The notes: generated by a model not told the origin, from the letters alone. 64,000 bases of DNA from Candidatus Igneacidithiobacillus taupoensis (GCA_021375695.1 JAEPKX010000001.1:1-64000), one strand, 5' to 3'; counted from the first letter of the stretch, positions 33,858 to 43,560 are shown. Made by a program: numbers and translations.

Positions 33858-36800
33858 ATGAGCTTTCGCCTGGGTCCGGAACTACTAACTACTATCTCAC
33901 TCCCAGCGCCGGGGGCAGCAAGACGCGTAGGATACCTACGTCTGAATTTCCTGCTGGCCCTTGCCAGCCTGCTCCTGGCTGCCTTGAACGCGTGGATCTT
34001 CAGCGCTTCTACCAATGCTCATTTCTGGCCCATCTGGCTGGGGGCAGGGGTGAGTGCCTATGGAATACTCGCTTGGGGACCGGCGGTGATTCCTGGCCTT
34101 TTTCTTGCCCACTGTCTGGCCGACGCGGTTTTTTTGCATTTACCCCTGGGAATCAATCTCTGGGTAAATTTGGGGGGAATGCTGGCGTTATGGCTCGGCG
34201 CCCTACTCCTGCGTCGAGCCAGACCGCAATGGGCGGGGTTTCAAATCCTTCCAGATATCAGTCTGTATCTAATACTTTTTGCCCTGCTTCCCAGCCTTTT
34301 GAACGCCGCCTGGATTGCGGGCGGGGCGCTATTGCTTACCCATGCCAGCCCACCCACGACCATTTCCCATCTTTTTTTATATTGGGTGCTGGCCCAGCTG
34401 GGGGGAGTGATCAATGTCGGCATCCTGTTGCTCTTGTACCTTCATGGAAAAGCGCAAGGCCCCCTGCGGCTGCGCCCTGGTTTTGTGCTGGTTGCGGCAG
34501 GGATTCTATGCAGTATCGTCCTGATTTTTTTCCACCGGCTTTCCCCAAATAGTCTTACAGAAGCCTTTGTTCTCCTCATTATTCTCCCCTTCTTGTGGCT
34601 CTTGGCCCATTATCCCATGCAGTTGGTCTATCCTCTGGCCGCCATTTCTTCTTTTTTGGCCTTGGTGGGAACGAGTTATGGTCTCGGCCCTTACACGGAA
34701 CATGTATCCCTCCTGCCAGAAACCATGGCGCAACTGGTAAGCCTTACCCTGGAGGTCATCGGCCTCCTTGCTGGAGCCATGATGGCCGAGCGCATCCACG
34801 CAACCCTTACCCTGCATGATCTCAACCAGGATCTGGAAAAGCGGGTTGCGGCGCATTCCTTTTCATTGCAGCAGCAAAACCGGGAACTCCAGGCCCGCGA
34901 TGCATTTCTCCAATCGGTAACCGAAGTCAACCGCCTCTTTGCCAGCAGCGAACAACAGACTCCAGCAGAAACGCTGGAGCGATTCTGCCAGATTTTGGTG
35001 AAACACATGGGACTGGCAGCCGCCTGGATCGGTAAAGCCGATGTAAACAGAAACCAAATCTTGTTCCAGGCCATTGCAGGGCCCTTGGCGGAGGTCGTGC
35101 AGGGTCTCCAATTGCATCTGCGGGGTCCGGCGGAACAAGCCCTTTCCCCCTCGGGATTGGTGATCCAGGAAGATCGCACCCTATTCATTGACGCCAACGA
35201 TCCCCTTTTTCATCCTTGGCGGGATTTGATCGAGCAATACAATATGGGCGGCAGCATCTATACCCCCCTGCGCTGGCCCGATGGCAGCTCTGGTGTTCTT
35301 ACCCTGTACCGCTTCAAGGATACGGATTTCCCCCAAGAGATCGCGGAGATGCTGGAGCGCCTGAGTGAGGATGTCAGCGTCTTTCTTCGGCGGCGACAGA
35401 CCGAAAGTCAATTAAAAGACACCCGCATCCTGCAACAGACCATGTTGATCAGCGGTGATCTTGCCTTGCAAGCACGTGAAGCCCCAAGCATGCTTCAAGA
35501 GATCTGTGACGAGTTGATCCAAAGCGGGCTTTTCAATGCCGTTTTTATCATTCGTCCCGATGCATCGGGGGTCTTCCAGGCCCTGGCCTGGGCAGGCAGG
35601 CAGGTTGATTGGATTCTGCAACGACACTGGACCATCGATCCTGAAGACTTTCCCCATGGCCAGTCCCTGACTGCACGAGCCTGGCGAGAGCAACGACATT
35701 TGATCATTCAGGATTACCTGGCCGCCATTGGCACCGACAGTGCCTGGCGGGAAGAGGCAAGCGCGAATCAGTGGCGAGCCGCAGCTACCTTCCCCATCTA
35801 CCACATGGAAGAACCTTGGGCAATGCTCAATCTGATTGGTGACCGGGTCCAGTTGTTCACCGAGGAGCTGGTGGAAGTCCTCCAGCGCATTGCTCTGCTC
35901 ATTGGCCATGGCTTGGATGAAATCCGCCTGAAGGCGGATCTTCTCGAAGAACGCAAGCGCCAGAGTTATCTGGCCCAGCATGATGCCCTTACGGGCTTGG
36001 CCAATCGACGAGGTCTCACGGAGTTCCTCGAGCCTGCCATGGCCAGGGCCCGGCGTTCCGGACAATTGTTGGCAGTAGCCATGCTGGATCTGGACGATTT
36101 CAAACCCGTCAACGATCTCTATGGACATCCCGCAGGGGACCGTCTGTTGCAGGAAGTAGCCAAGCGCTTACGGCAATCCTTGCGGCAAAGTGATCATGTA
36201 GCCCGATTGGGCGGTGACGAGTTCGTCCTGGCCTGGGATGGCATCCCCGATCGTCAGCAGATCCAAAACATCCTGAGCAAGATCGGGGAAAGTCTCAGTA
36301 AGCCCTATTTTCTGGAGGGGCTACCCCTGATCCGGATTCGCATCAGCGCCGGGGTGACCATCTATTCACAAAACCAAAGCGACAGTGCCGATCCCGATTT
36401 ACTGCTGCGGCAGGCGGATCATGCCCTTTACGAAGCCAAGCAAAACAAGGTGACTCGTAGCCAGTTCTGGACTTTTTTTCACGAAGAAGAATCCAGCGAG
36501 CGACAACGAATGCAGACTTTGCTGCGCAACGGCAGCTTTCATCTCCAATATCAACCCGTTCTCGACCAGCGCCAAGACCGCACGGTGGGCGTTGAGGCCC
36601 TGGCCCGACTCGCCGGTACCGACTGCGCCATCTCTCCAGGAGATTTTCTGCCCCTTCTTTCTGCCGAAGATCAATGGACCCTCACCAAACTGGTACTGGA
36701 ACAGATCGCCAGGGACTGGCAGGCATGGGGGAAAGCGGCAGAAAATCTATGGATCTCTTTCAATATCCCCCCCAATTTCCTGGCCAATGGAGCTGCCTTG

Positions 36801-37628
36801 GAGCGCCTGGAAAAATTGCTGGAAAACTGTCCCGTCCCGCCATGTGCTCTGATCCTGGAAATCCTCGAAAGCGACGAATTACTCTCTTTGCAGTTTAGTG
36901 CCCAGTCCATTCAAAGCCTCCAAGCACTGGGATATCGGGTTGGTCTGGATGATGTTGGTACTGGCTATGCTTCCTTGCTGTATCTCAAGGAGCTTCCCGT
37001 GGACGAGATCAAGATCGACCAGGCTTTTGTGCGTCACTTGGGGGAGAATCCCAACGATCTCCATTTTCTCCGGGCGCTCCTGGATTTGGGGCTATCCCAG
37101 GGCTTCGAGGTCATTGTGGAGGGAGTCGAGAACCAGACCATTCGCAATGTCCTTGCCCTGATGCAGGTCCCTCTCCTGCAGGGCTACGCCATTGCCAGCC
37201 CGATGTTTGCCGAGACCCTGCCGGACTGGCTGAGCCAGCAGCAAGCACGGAACCGGGAACAGCAAAATGGCCGGTATGACCTGCTCCAATTGTACGCTGA
37301 GGTTATTGATTACCAAAAAACCATCTCCGGATTGGTGCTCTTAAGCCCTGCTTGGTTTTTGCAGATTGACTCCTGGCATGCGTCGAACTGTCCTATTCAT
37401 CATCGTCTGCGAGAATTATCATTTTCTGGCAGGGAACTCATCTTGCGCGCTCACGAGCGGTACCACACCGCTCTGGAAGAGATCGCCCAGCGGCTACGAT
37501 GTGGACAACAACCCGACCTCTTTGCCCTGCGGGCAACTGGCGATGCCGTTCTCGAAGAGATCAGTCTGGCTATGGGTGCTGACCAGAAGATGCTGCAGCA
37601 GGCAGTGGGTCATGGCGTCAGCCACTAA
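33858..37628 (+). CDS. MASE1-like / GAF / GAF / GGDEF / EAL signalling protein
   Basis: At 1256 aa this is the largest protein here. Residues 1-310 hold about eight TM helices resembling a MASE1 sensor; a coiled coil follows, then two GAF-like domains (about 350-520 and 535-700), GGDEF (motif RLGGDEFVLA near 783) and EAL (VGVEALAR near 912). An RxxD inhibitory site (RQSD) lies five residues before GGDEF, so cyclase activity may be feedback-inhibited. EAL residues are intact (SFNIP, LEILES, LDDVGTGYASL, KIDQ, VEGVE). The last ~120 residues carry a helical module with SNCPIHHRLREL and HERYHTAL, similar in order to zinc-binding CZB domains. The 3' end overlaps the next gene by 17 nt. Confidence 0.88.
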   Translation: MSFRLGPELLTTISLPAPGAARRVGYLRLNFLLALASLLLAALNAWIFSASTNAHFWPIWLGAGVSAYGILAWGPAVIPGLFLAHCLADAVFLHLPLGINLWVNLGGMLALWLGALLLRRARPQWAGFQILPDISLYLILFALLPSLLNAAWIAGGALLLTHASPPTTISHLFLYWVLAQLGGVINVGILLLLYLHGKAQGPLRLRPGFVLVAAGILCSIVLIFFHRLSPNSLTEAFVLLIILPFLWLLAHYPMQLVYPLAAISSFLALVGTSYGLGPYTEHVSLLPETMAQLVSLTLEVIGLLAGAMMAERIHATLTLHDLNQDLEKRVAAHSFSLQQQNRELQARDAFLQSVTEVNRLFASSEQQTPAETLERFCQILVKHMGLAAAWIGKADVNRNQILFQAIAGPLAEVVQGLQLHLRGPAEQALSPSGLVIQEDRTLFIDANDPLFHPWRDLIEQYNMGGSIYTPLRWPDGSSGVLTLYRFKDTDFPQEIAEMLERLSEDVSVFLRRRQTESQLKDTRILQQTMLISGDLALQAREAPSMLQEICDELIQSGLFNAVFIIRPDASGVFQALAWAGRQVDWILQRHWTIDPEDFPHGQSLTARAWREQRHLIIQDYLAAIGTDSAWREEASANQWRAAATFPIYHMEEPWAMLNLIGDRVQLFTEELVEVLQRIALLIGHGLDEIRLKADLLEERKRQSYLAQHDALTGLANRRGLTEFLEPAMARARRSGQLLAVAMLDLDDFKPVNDLYGHPAGDRLLQEVAKRLRQSLRQSDHVARLGGDEFVLAWDGIPDRQQIQNILSKIGESLSKPYFLEGLPLIRIRISAGVTIYSQNQSDSADPDLLLRQADHALYEAKQNKVTRSQFWTFFHEEESSERQRMQTLLRNGSFHLQYQPVLDQRQDRTVGVEALARLAGTDCAISPGDFLPLLSAEDQWTLTKLVLEQIARDWQAWGKAAENLWISFNIPPNFLANGAALERLEKLLENCPVPPCALILEILESDELLSLQFSAQSIQSLQALGYRVGLDDVGTGYASLLYLKELPVDEIKIDQAFVRHLGENPNDLHFLRALLDLGLSQGFEVIVEGVENQTIRNVLALMQVPLLQGYAIASPMFAETLPDWLSQQQARNREQQNGRYDLLQLYAEVIDYQKTISGLVLLSPAWFLQIDSWHASNCPIHHRLRELSFSGRELILRAHERYHTALEEIAQRLRCGQQPDLFALRATGDAVLEEISLAMGADQKMLQQAVGHGVSH

Positions 37629-40600
37629 CAGATCTTCCTCCTCCATTGCTAGCAAGCACGCCATCAAGGAGGAGCGCCAACGCCTGCACCGGGTCGTCCA
37701 GATCTTTTTTCTGAGCATGGGCATCTTGGTTACCGCCTTGTTTTTCTGGGAGGCCCAAACCAGTATCCAGCGCGAACAGCAACGGCAAATCAATCAGACC
37801 CAGGTCAGGCTATCCCTCCTTGCCGATCGCATTGCGCGAACCATTACCGAGAACTTCCATGACTTAGTCTTTCTTCGGCAGTTGGTACAGTATTCCCAAG
37901 TTTCCCAAGGACTACCCGATGCCCACAGCCTGCGTGCCCTGCGCAGCTTCCAGGCCACCCACTCCAGCTCGTTTGCCATCAATCTCTTCGATGCCAGCGG
38001 CAATCATATCCTCTGGTCCACCCCTGGCTTCCACTCCAAAGCTCCCGTAGTTCCCCTCTCAGACTTCGTTCCCGGGGGCAACCATCACGACTGGTTGGTG
38101 GCTCTGCCTCGCTATGCCCATCGGTACGGCAGCTGGATCATCCCCATGCGCGTGCCCATCTATTCCCCAAACGGAAGCATTCAGGGCTATCTGGGGCGCC
38201 CCACTCGTTTACTGGAGATCCTTGCCCAGGATCCATTCCCCGCGAGCAGCGCACTCGCTATCAAGCATGGAAGCCAAACCGTCTGGCTGCCGTCAACGCA
38301 ACCCTTGGCGGCAAGATCCACGTTCACGGGTACAGATCTTTTCCTTGCGGCCCCTATTCCCAGCTATCCCTGGGTTCTGGAAATACGTTGGCCTAAAGCA
38401 AGCTGGCTGACCAGCCTGCCGCCCCTGTCTTGGATCTCCCTGACAGCACCCTTTCTTGCCATCCTCATCCTGCTCATCTTTTTGCAACGCTTGACGCTAC
38501 GCGGCTTGGATCGGATGCTAGAGCTGCGTCGGCAACAAGCCGCTGCCCTGGCCATCCATCAACGATTATTGGAAGAGCCATCTCCCGCCCAGCTCCCACA
38601 AACATTTTGTGAAACTCTTGTGCAAGTGAGCGGGATCCCGGTTTGTCTCCTGTTTGACTATCACGTCGAAGTGCGCCGGCTCCATTTGTTAGCGGCTGCC
38701 GATAGAGCCGGTCACTCCATTTCCATCGAGGACGTCATCCTTCCGGAGGCTATCGACCCCCAGGACCCCCACTTGCCCCTGGCCCAACGGGCACTTCTCC
38801 AGGGCAGACAACTCCGCAGTAGCCGACTCGAAGAATGTCATCTCGCGAGCACCCTCCGCCACCAACTCCAGCTGGAGGAAATCTGTTGTGCCGTTGCACA
38901 ACCCATCCTCTTGCGAGAACGATTGGAAGCTCCTTGGGGAGTCCTGATTTTTCTCATGGACCAGCCACTCGCCAAGGGGCAACTGCTCGACGCCTTCATC
39001 ACGCAGGTGAGTGAAATCTTTGGCCTCTTGCAGAGCCTCTGGGATCGAAACCATGCATTGGAACAAGCCACTGTTCGACTCTCCTACCTGCGCGACTTTG
39101 ACCAGCTGACGGGTGCTGCCAATCGCCAGCAGCTAGACCGCTTTTTTGCGGCGTTGATCCACCGAACGGGGGAAAGCAATCAAACCGCTGCTCTAGCCAT
39201 TGTTGATCTGGATGATTTTCATCAAGTCAATAAAGTACAGGGCAAAGAAGTGGGTGATTGGATCCTCCGTTGCCTGCGGGAGCGCTTCCAAAAGATTGTT
39301 GGAGACACTGGCATCGTGGCCCGCGTTGGTGGTGATGAGTTCATTTTGCTGTTTTCCTATGATGGAACTCGGGAAGCACTCTTGGCAAGACTATCCCAGC
39401 TGGAGATAACCTTGCAGCAACCCCTGGAACAGCGAAGCAAGCCCATTTTGCTATCCGCCAGTATGGGGGTTGCCATCCTTCGTCCAGATGACGAGCATTT
39501 TCTCGATAACCTCATGCGTCGCGCCGATCAAGCACTGGCCGAAAGCAAGGCCCACAAAGCGGATCGTAGCCATAATTGGGCTATCTATGGCGAGGCGATC
39601 ACCACCCGCCCACAGTCCCTTGCCCAACGTCTCTTGGCCGAAGAGGCCCTGGAAGTATGGTATCAACCCATTATTGAAGGAGAGGAAGGTCGGGTAGTGG
39701 GGGTAGAAGCATTGGCGCGCCTGGTGGATCATGAGGGGCAAGTCCTTTCTCCAGCACAGTTCCTACCTCATCTTCCGCTTGCAGAAATCCAGCAGCTTAG
39801 CTGGATGGTGTTGACACGAGCCTTGGAAGACTTGGAAAAACTGGAACAATCCGGGTGGCCACTTTGGTTTTCTTTCAATGTACCTGCGGAATCCTTCACC
39901 CAATACTGTATGCCTTGCCTGCGTGGCAGCTTGGCCAACACACGCTTGTCACCGGAGCGTATTACCATTGAAATTCTGGAAGGCGGAGATTTTCTGGACC
40001 AATCCGTTGCAATAGAAGTCCTCCAGGAAATTCGCCAGATGGGTATCCACTTGGCGTTGGATGACGTGGGCACCGCCTATGCTTCCCTACAACGGCTCCA
40101 TGATTTACCCGTAAACAAGATCAAAGTAGATCAACACTTTGTCCGAGGATTGGAAGAACATCCCCAAGATCTGCACTTTATTCGTATTCTCCAGGATCTG
40201 GCCATCGAGACTGGGTTGGAAATGGTCGTAGAAGGGGTAGAAACGGCAGAAATTCTGGATGCGCTGGTGAGCCTGGGGGTATCGCAACTCCAAGGATATG
40301 CCATTGCTCGCCCCATGCCATTACCACAGCTGCTGCGCTATCTGGAAAATCCAATCAGGGCACAGGTGACAAGGCCGGCGACCTTGCTAGGATTTTATGC
40401 CGGAATCATGGCAACCCATACCCTCATCAAAAGAACCTTGCAGCCATTGGGCCGTCAAGTCCTCATCCTGGAATCGGCACTGCGACGAGAGGGACCTTAT
40501 GACGAGGCACTCCAGCGTCTGGGCTATACTGTCGGTGATCCGCTACATCTTGCTTACCGCCATTATCAAACGGTTTTGACCAGGGCATTGGTGGGTCGGG

Positions 40601-40716
40601 CCAATGATCTTCGCGGCGTCCACTGGCAAAGTGTAGAACTTGCTTGGAACACCTTGCAAAAACAAATTCTCGCAGAGCGGGATCGAGATGTCTGCGCAAC
40701 GGAAGCTAAAGGGTAA
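37612..40716 (+). CDS. Periplasmic sensor / GAF / GGDEF / EAL signalling protein
   Basis: From ATG 37612 the protein is 1034 aa; the track start at 37366 lies deep inside the upstream gene. TM1 (about 28-46, IFFLSMGILVTALFFW) and TM2 (about 273-292) flank a ~225-residue periplasmic domain of Cache-like appearance. A GAF-like domain, GGDEF (RVGGDEFILL near 571) and EAL (VGVEALAR near 697) follow. Catalytic GGDEF and EAL residues are intact, but the position five residues before GGDEF reads GDTG, so there is no RxxD I-site, unlike the preceding protein. A C-terminal helical module (LLGFYAGIM...YRHYQTVL) is shared with the other two EAL proteins. The 17-nt overlap suggests coupled synthesis. Confidence 0.87.
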   Translation: MASATNRSSSSIASKHAIKEERQRLHRVVQIFFLSMGILVTALFFWEAQTSIQREQQRQINQTQVRLSLLADRIARTITENFHDLVFLRQLVQYSQVSQGLPDAHSLRALRSFQATHSSSFAINLFDASGNHILWSTPGFHSKAPVVPLSDFVPGGNHHDWLVALPRYAHRYGSWIIPMRVPIYSPNGSIQGYLGRPTRLLEILAQDPFPASSALAIKHGSQTVWLPSTQPLAARSTFTGTDLFLAAPIPSYPWVLEIRWPKASWLTSLPPLSWISLTAPFLAILILLIFLQRLTLRGLDRMLELRRQQAAALAIHQRLLEEPSPAQLPQTFCETLVQVSGIPVCLLFDYHVEVRRLHLLAAADRAGHSISIEDVILPEAIDPQDPHLPLAQRALLQGRQLRSSRLEECHLASTLRHQLQLEEICCAVAQPILLRERLEAPWGVLIFLMDQPLAKGQLLDAFITQVSEIFGLLQSLWDRNHALEQATVRLSYLRDFDQLTGAANRQQLDRFFAALIHRTGESNQTAALAIVDLDDFHQVNKVQGKEVGDWILRCLRERFQKIVGDTGIVARVGGDEFILLFSYDGTREALLARLSQLEITLQQPLEQRSKPILLSASMGVAILRPDDEHFLDNLMRRADQALAESKAHKADRSHNWAIYGEAITTRPQSLAQRLLAEEALEVWYQPIIEGEEGRVVGVEALARLVDHEGQVLSPAQFLPHLPLAEIQQLSWMVLTRALEDLEKLEQSGWPLWFSFNVPAESFTQYCMPCLRGSLANTRLSPERITIEILEGGDFLDQSVAIEVLQEIRQMGIHLALDDVGTAYASLQRLHDLPVNKIKVDQHFVRGLEEHPQDLHFIRILQDLAIETGLEMVVEGVETAEILDALVSLGVSQLQGYAIARPMPLPQLLRYLENPIRAQVTRPATLLGFYAGIMATHTLIKRTLQPLGRQVLILESALRREGPYDEALQRLGYTVGDPLHLAYRHYQTVLTRALVGRANDLRGVHWQSVELAWNTLQKQILAERDRDVCATEAKG

Positions 40717-40851
40717 ACGCTACCGATCTGTAGACCAATGGCGACAGCTCCGTCTACTCAGATATATTCCAACAGATTGAATTATTTTATATATTAATTT
40801 GGCATGCAATTTGCTTTGATCCAGTGGTTCTTGAAAAAGTGGAGATTTTCC

Positions 40852-41172
40852 ATGCAAAGTGCAATTGCGTCATCTCATTGGCTTCGAATCCGGATCATTG
40901 CCATCAGCACCCTGCTGCTATTGGGGATCAGCAGTAAAGCGTTGGCCGATGATCTTGCCATTGGCTTGGCAACCCCGGGCCTGCAAGTGTACCTGGGCAA
41001 TACCCCACGGTATCCCCAGCCAATCTACTATGCGCCTGTAGACCCGGTCTATTATGTTCGCCCGCCGACTGTGGTGTACTATCCAGCGGAGCGTTGGCGT
41101 CCCGGTCCACCCCCATGGGCCCATCGTTGGCACCATCCTCATCACAAGTGGGACCGGGACTGGGATCGCTGA
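40852..41172 (+). CDS. Exported Pro/Tyr/His-rich small protein
   Basis: The 106-aa protein begins with a signal peptide (RIRIIAISTLLLLGISSKALA|DD). The mature part is compositionally extreme, with YYAPVDPVYYVRPPTVVYYP then a Trp/His/Pro-rich tail (WAHRWHHPHHKWDRDWDR). It resembles proteobacterial proline-rich YxRPP-type secreted proteins of unknown role. His and Trp/Tyr clusters could bind metal, but that is speculative. ATG 40852 has GGAG 7 nt upstream; the track's start at 40804 adds residues before the signal peptide. It follows the c-di-GMP genes after an AT-rich 135-nt spacer. Confidence 0.75.
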   Translation: MQSAIASSHWLRIRIIAISTLLLLGISSKALADDLAIGLATPGLQVYLGNTPRYPQPIYYAPVDPVYYVRPPTVVYYPAERWRPGPPPWAHRWHHPHHKWDRDWDR

Positions 41173-41205
41173 TTGACCCATTGGCAAGAGAGGAGCGAAT
41201 TTGCA

Positions 41206-41454
41206 ATGCCTACACGTACGCTTGTCCGTAATGTTCTGATTATTGGGGTCATCATGGGCCTTGCCGGTTGTGCCAACATGAGCCCTACCGGCCAGCGGGC
41301 CTTGAGTGGTGGGGCCATCGGCGCGACTGGCGGGGCCGTGCTGGGAGCCGTCGCCGGCGGCAATCCAGCGGTGGGCGCCGCTGTGGGGGGAGCCGTGGGC
41401 GCAGGAGTTGGAGCAGCCTTGCCCAAGATCGAGCGGACCTTTAGCGGCAACTGA
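41206..41454 (+). CDS. Glycine-zipper lipoprotein
   Basis: The 82-aa protein has a lipobox (VIMGLAGC|AN, Cys at about residue 19) and then an almost continuous glycine zipper (SGGAIGATGGAVLGAVAGG...VGGAVGAGVGAALP) predicted to form two closely packed membrane helices. It belongs broadly to the YMGG/OmpA-like glycine-zipper class of outer-membrane lipoproteins, some of which affect envelope stability or stress. AGAGAGGAGCG precedes the ATG. It lies 33 nt downstream of the Pro/Tyr/His-rich gene, so both are probably co-transcribed. Confidence 0.8.
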   Translation: MPTRTLVRNVLIIGVIMGLAGCANMSPTGQRALSGGAIGATGGAVLGAVAGGNPAVGAAVGGAVGAGVGAALPKIERTFSGN

Positions 41455-41480
41455 TTTCTGTCCACCCATCCAGGGTGACC

Positions 41481-41510
41481 TTGACGCTGGATCAGGGCCT
41501 TTGCGATTAT
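41481..41510 (+). promoter_or_regulatory. Probable sigma-70 promoter of the pdh operon
   Basis: TTGACG (41481-41486), an 18-nt spacer and GATTAT (41505-41510) lie about 42 nt before the pdhA ATG. The hexamers are near consensus, and the position follows the preceding gene's stop. Confidence 0.5.
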
Positions 41511-41551
41511 GGCAGATGTTTTGGAATTTTCTGACAAAATCCAGGAGGACC

Positions 41552-42538
41552 ATGGAAGCTAGCGATCAACGGCGCCTGCTACGGGAGATGCTCTTCGCCC
41601 GTCGCTTTGAGGAGCGGTGCGCTCAAGCCTACCAAGAGCGCGAGATTGGCGGTTTTCTCCATCTCTACCCAGGCCAGGAGGCCTGTGCCATTGGTGTCCT
41701 GGAAAAGGCGCGCAAGGGGCAGGATTATGTGGTCACCGGGTATCGTGACCATATCCACGCCATCCAATGTGGCGTCGATCCCCGGGCCGTCATGGCCGAA
41801 CTCTTTGGTAAAGAGACGGGAACCTCCCGTGGTCGTGGGGGTTCCATGCATATCTTTGATATTGATCGACATTTCATGGGTGGCTATGCCTTGGTTGGTG
41901 GCCCCTTTCCCCTTGCCATTGGCTTCGCCAAGGCCATCCAATTACGCGGGGGTGACGAAATCGCCATCTGTTTCCTTGGCGATGGTGCCAACAATCAAGG
42001 CACCTTCCACGAAACCATGAATATGGCGAGCCTGTGGAACTTACCCGTGCTTTTTGTTTGTGAAAACAATCTCTACGGTATTGGCACGGCCATCGAACGG
42101 GCCTCTTCGGAAATCAATCAATATCTGCGCGTTGCCCCCTACAAGATTGCTGCCAGCCAGGTGGACGGGCAGGATCTGGATGTGGTCATGGCCGCGGCAG
42201 AAACAGCCATTCAATATGTTCGCGGGGAACGCAAACCCTATTTCCTGGAATTGATGACCTACCGTTTACGTGGTCATTCCATGTCGGACTCCGGCGCCTA
42301 TCGGAGCAAGGAAGAGGTGGAACGCTGGGCCCAGCGGGACCCCATCGGGATCTATAAACGGCGCCTGATCGATGCTTCGGTGATCGATGAAGCAGGTTTT
42401 CGCAGTATGGATGAGGAAATTCTCCAGGACATTGAGGACAACATCATTCGCTATGCCCGGGAGAGTGCGGAACCTCGCGTGGAAGATCTGGAGCGCTATG
42501 TGTATGTGGAAGGAGGTCCAAAGCCATGGCTGAAATGA
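41552..42538 (+). CDS. pdhA: Pyruvate dehydrogenase E1 component, alpha subunit
   Basis: PdhA and PdhB form the thiamine-diphosphate E1 that decarboxylates pyruvate. The ThDP motif is GDGANNQGTFHETMNMASLWNLPVLFVCENN (GDG to NN), and YRLRGHSMSDSGAYRSKEE is the conserved C-terminal region. The 328-aa length fits alpha subunits. Start at 41552, preceded by CAGGAGGAC; the track's 41306 start overlaps the preceding lipoprotein gene. It overlaps pdhB by 13 nt. Confidence 0.94.
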   Translation: MEASDQRRLLREMLFARRFEERCAQAYQEREIGGFLHLYPGQEACAIGVLEKARKGQDYVVTGYRDHIHAIQCGVDPRAVMAELFGKETGTSRGRGGSMHIFDIDRHFMGGYALVGGPFPLAIGFAKAIQLRGGDEIAICFLGDGANNQGTFHETMNMASLWNLPVLFVCENNLYGIGTAIERASSEINQYLRVAPYKIAASQVDGQDLDVVMAAAETAIQYVRGERKPYFLELMTYRLRGHSMSDSGAYRSKEEVERWAQRDPIGIYKRRLIDASVIDEAGFRSMDEEILQDIEDNIIRYARESAEPRVEDLERYVYVEGGPKPWLK

Positions 42539-43503
42539 TGTACTGGCAGGCCATCCTGCGTGCCCACGACGAAGAATTGGCCCGAGATCCCCTGGTTTTT
42601 GCCATGGGCGAAGATATTGGCGTGGCTGGCGGTACCTACAAGGCCACTTCGGGGCTCTATGCCAAATATGGCGCTGATCGGGTTATCGATACTCCCATCT
42701 CCGAAAATAGCTACACGGGGCTCGGTATTGGAGCGGCCATGTTAGGTTGCCGCCCCATCGTCGAGATCATGAGCGTCAACTTTGCCTGGCTGGCCATGGA
42801 CCAGCTGATGAACAACGCTGCCAAGATTCATTATATGTCCGGCGGCAAAATCCGCTGCCCCTTTGTTCTGCGCGTCCCGGGTGGTACCGCCCATCAATTG
42901 GGTGCCCAGCACTCCGCCCGGATGGAAAAGGTCTTCATGGGCGTGTCTGGATTGCGGGTAGTGACCCCGGCCACCCCCAGGGATGCCTACGGACTCCTCA
43001 AGAGCGCTGTGCGTTGCGATGACCCGGTAGTGCTCATCGAACATGAGAGCATGTACAACCTCAAAGGCGAAGTTCCCGACGAGGAATTTTTTACTCCCCT
43101 GGAAGGGGTGGAAATTTGTCGCACCGGCAAAGATCTCAGCATTTTTGCCTATAACATCAGTGTCCACTGGGCCTTGCAGGCTGCAGACCAACTGGCAAAA
43201 GAAGGTATTGATGCCGAGGTGATCGATTTACGGGCGCTAAAGCCTCTGGATCGGGACGGTATTGCCGCCAGCGTGCGCAAAACCCATCGTGCCATCATCG
43301 TGGAAGAAGACGAGGCTCCCGTTGGGGTTGGCTCCGAGGTTATCGCTATTCTCAACGAAGAAGCCTTCTTTGCATTGGATGCAGCTCCCGTGCGGGTTCA
43401 TGCCCGGGATGTGCCCATTCCCTACAATCGTCGACTGGAGAAGGCTGCCATTCCCAATGCGGAAGAAGTAGTTGCTGCCGCCCGCAAGCTCCTGGGTAGA
43501 TGA
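42526..43503 (+). CDS. pdhB: Pyruvate dehydrogenase E1 component, beta subunit
   Basis: The 325-aa beta subunit completes the alpha2beta2 E1. FAMGEDIGVAGGTYKATSGL, ENSYTGLGIGAAM, PGGTAHQLGAQHSARMEK and DLRALKPLDRDGIAASVRKT are family signatures. AGGAGG lies 9 nt before the ATG inside pdhA. It is followed after 57 nt by the E2-E3 fusion. The heterotetrameric E1 (rather than homodimeric AceE) matches the alphaproteobacterial/Gram-positive/plastid style of PDH. Confidence 0.94.
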   Translation: MAEMMYWQAILRAHDEELARDPLVFAMGEDIGVAGGTYKATSGLYAKYGADRVIDTPISENSYTGLGIGAAMLGCRPIVEIMSVNFAWLAMDQLMNNAAKIHYMSGGKIRCPFVLRVPGGTAHQLGAQHSARMEKVFMGVSGLRVVTPATPRDAYGLLKSAVRCDDPVVLIEHESMYNLKGEVPDEEFFTPLEGVEICRTGKDLSIFAYNISVHWALQAADQLAKEGIDAEVIDLRALKPLDRDGIAASVRKTHRAIIVEEDEAPVGVGSEVIAILNEEAFFALDAAPVRVHARDVPIPYNRRLEKAAIPNAEEVVAAARKLLGR

Positions 43504-43560
43504 TTTTCATAGCCAACAATGCTTACCCCCTCCTCCCCTCCTGAAGTAACGTGGTGAAAC

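Noticed and set aside
32600-40800. Genomic island or mobile element around the c-di-GMP genes
   Set aside because: No integrase, transposase, flanking direct repeat or tRNA junction is present, and base composition does not clearly differ from neighbours.
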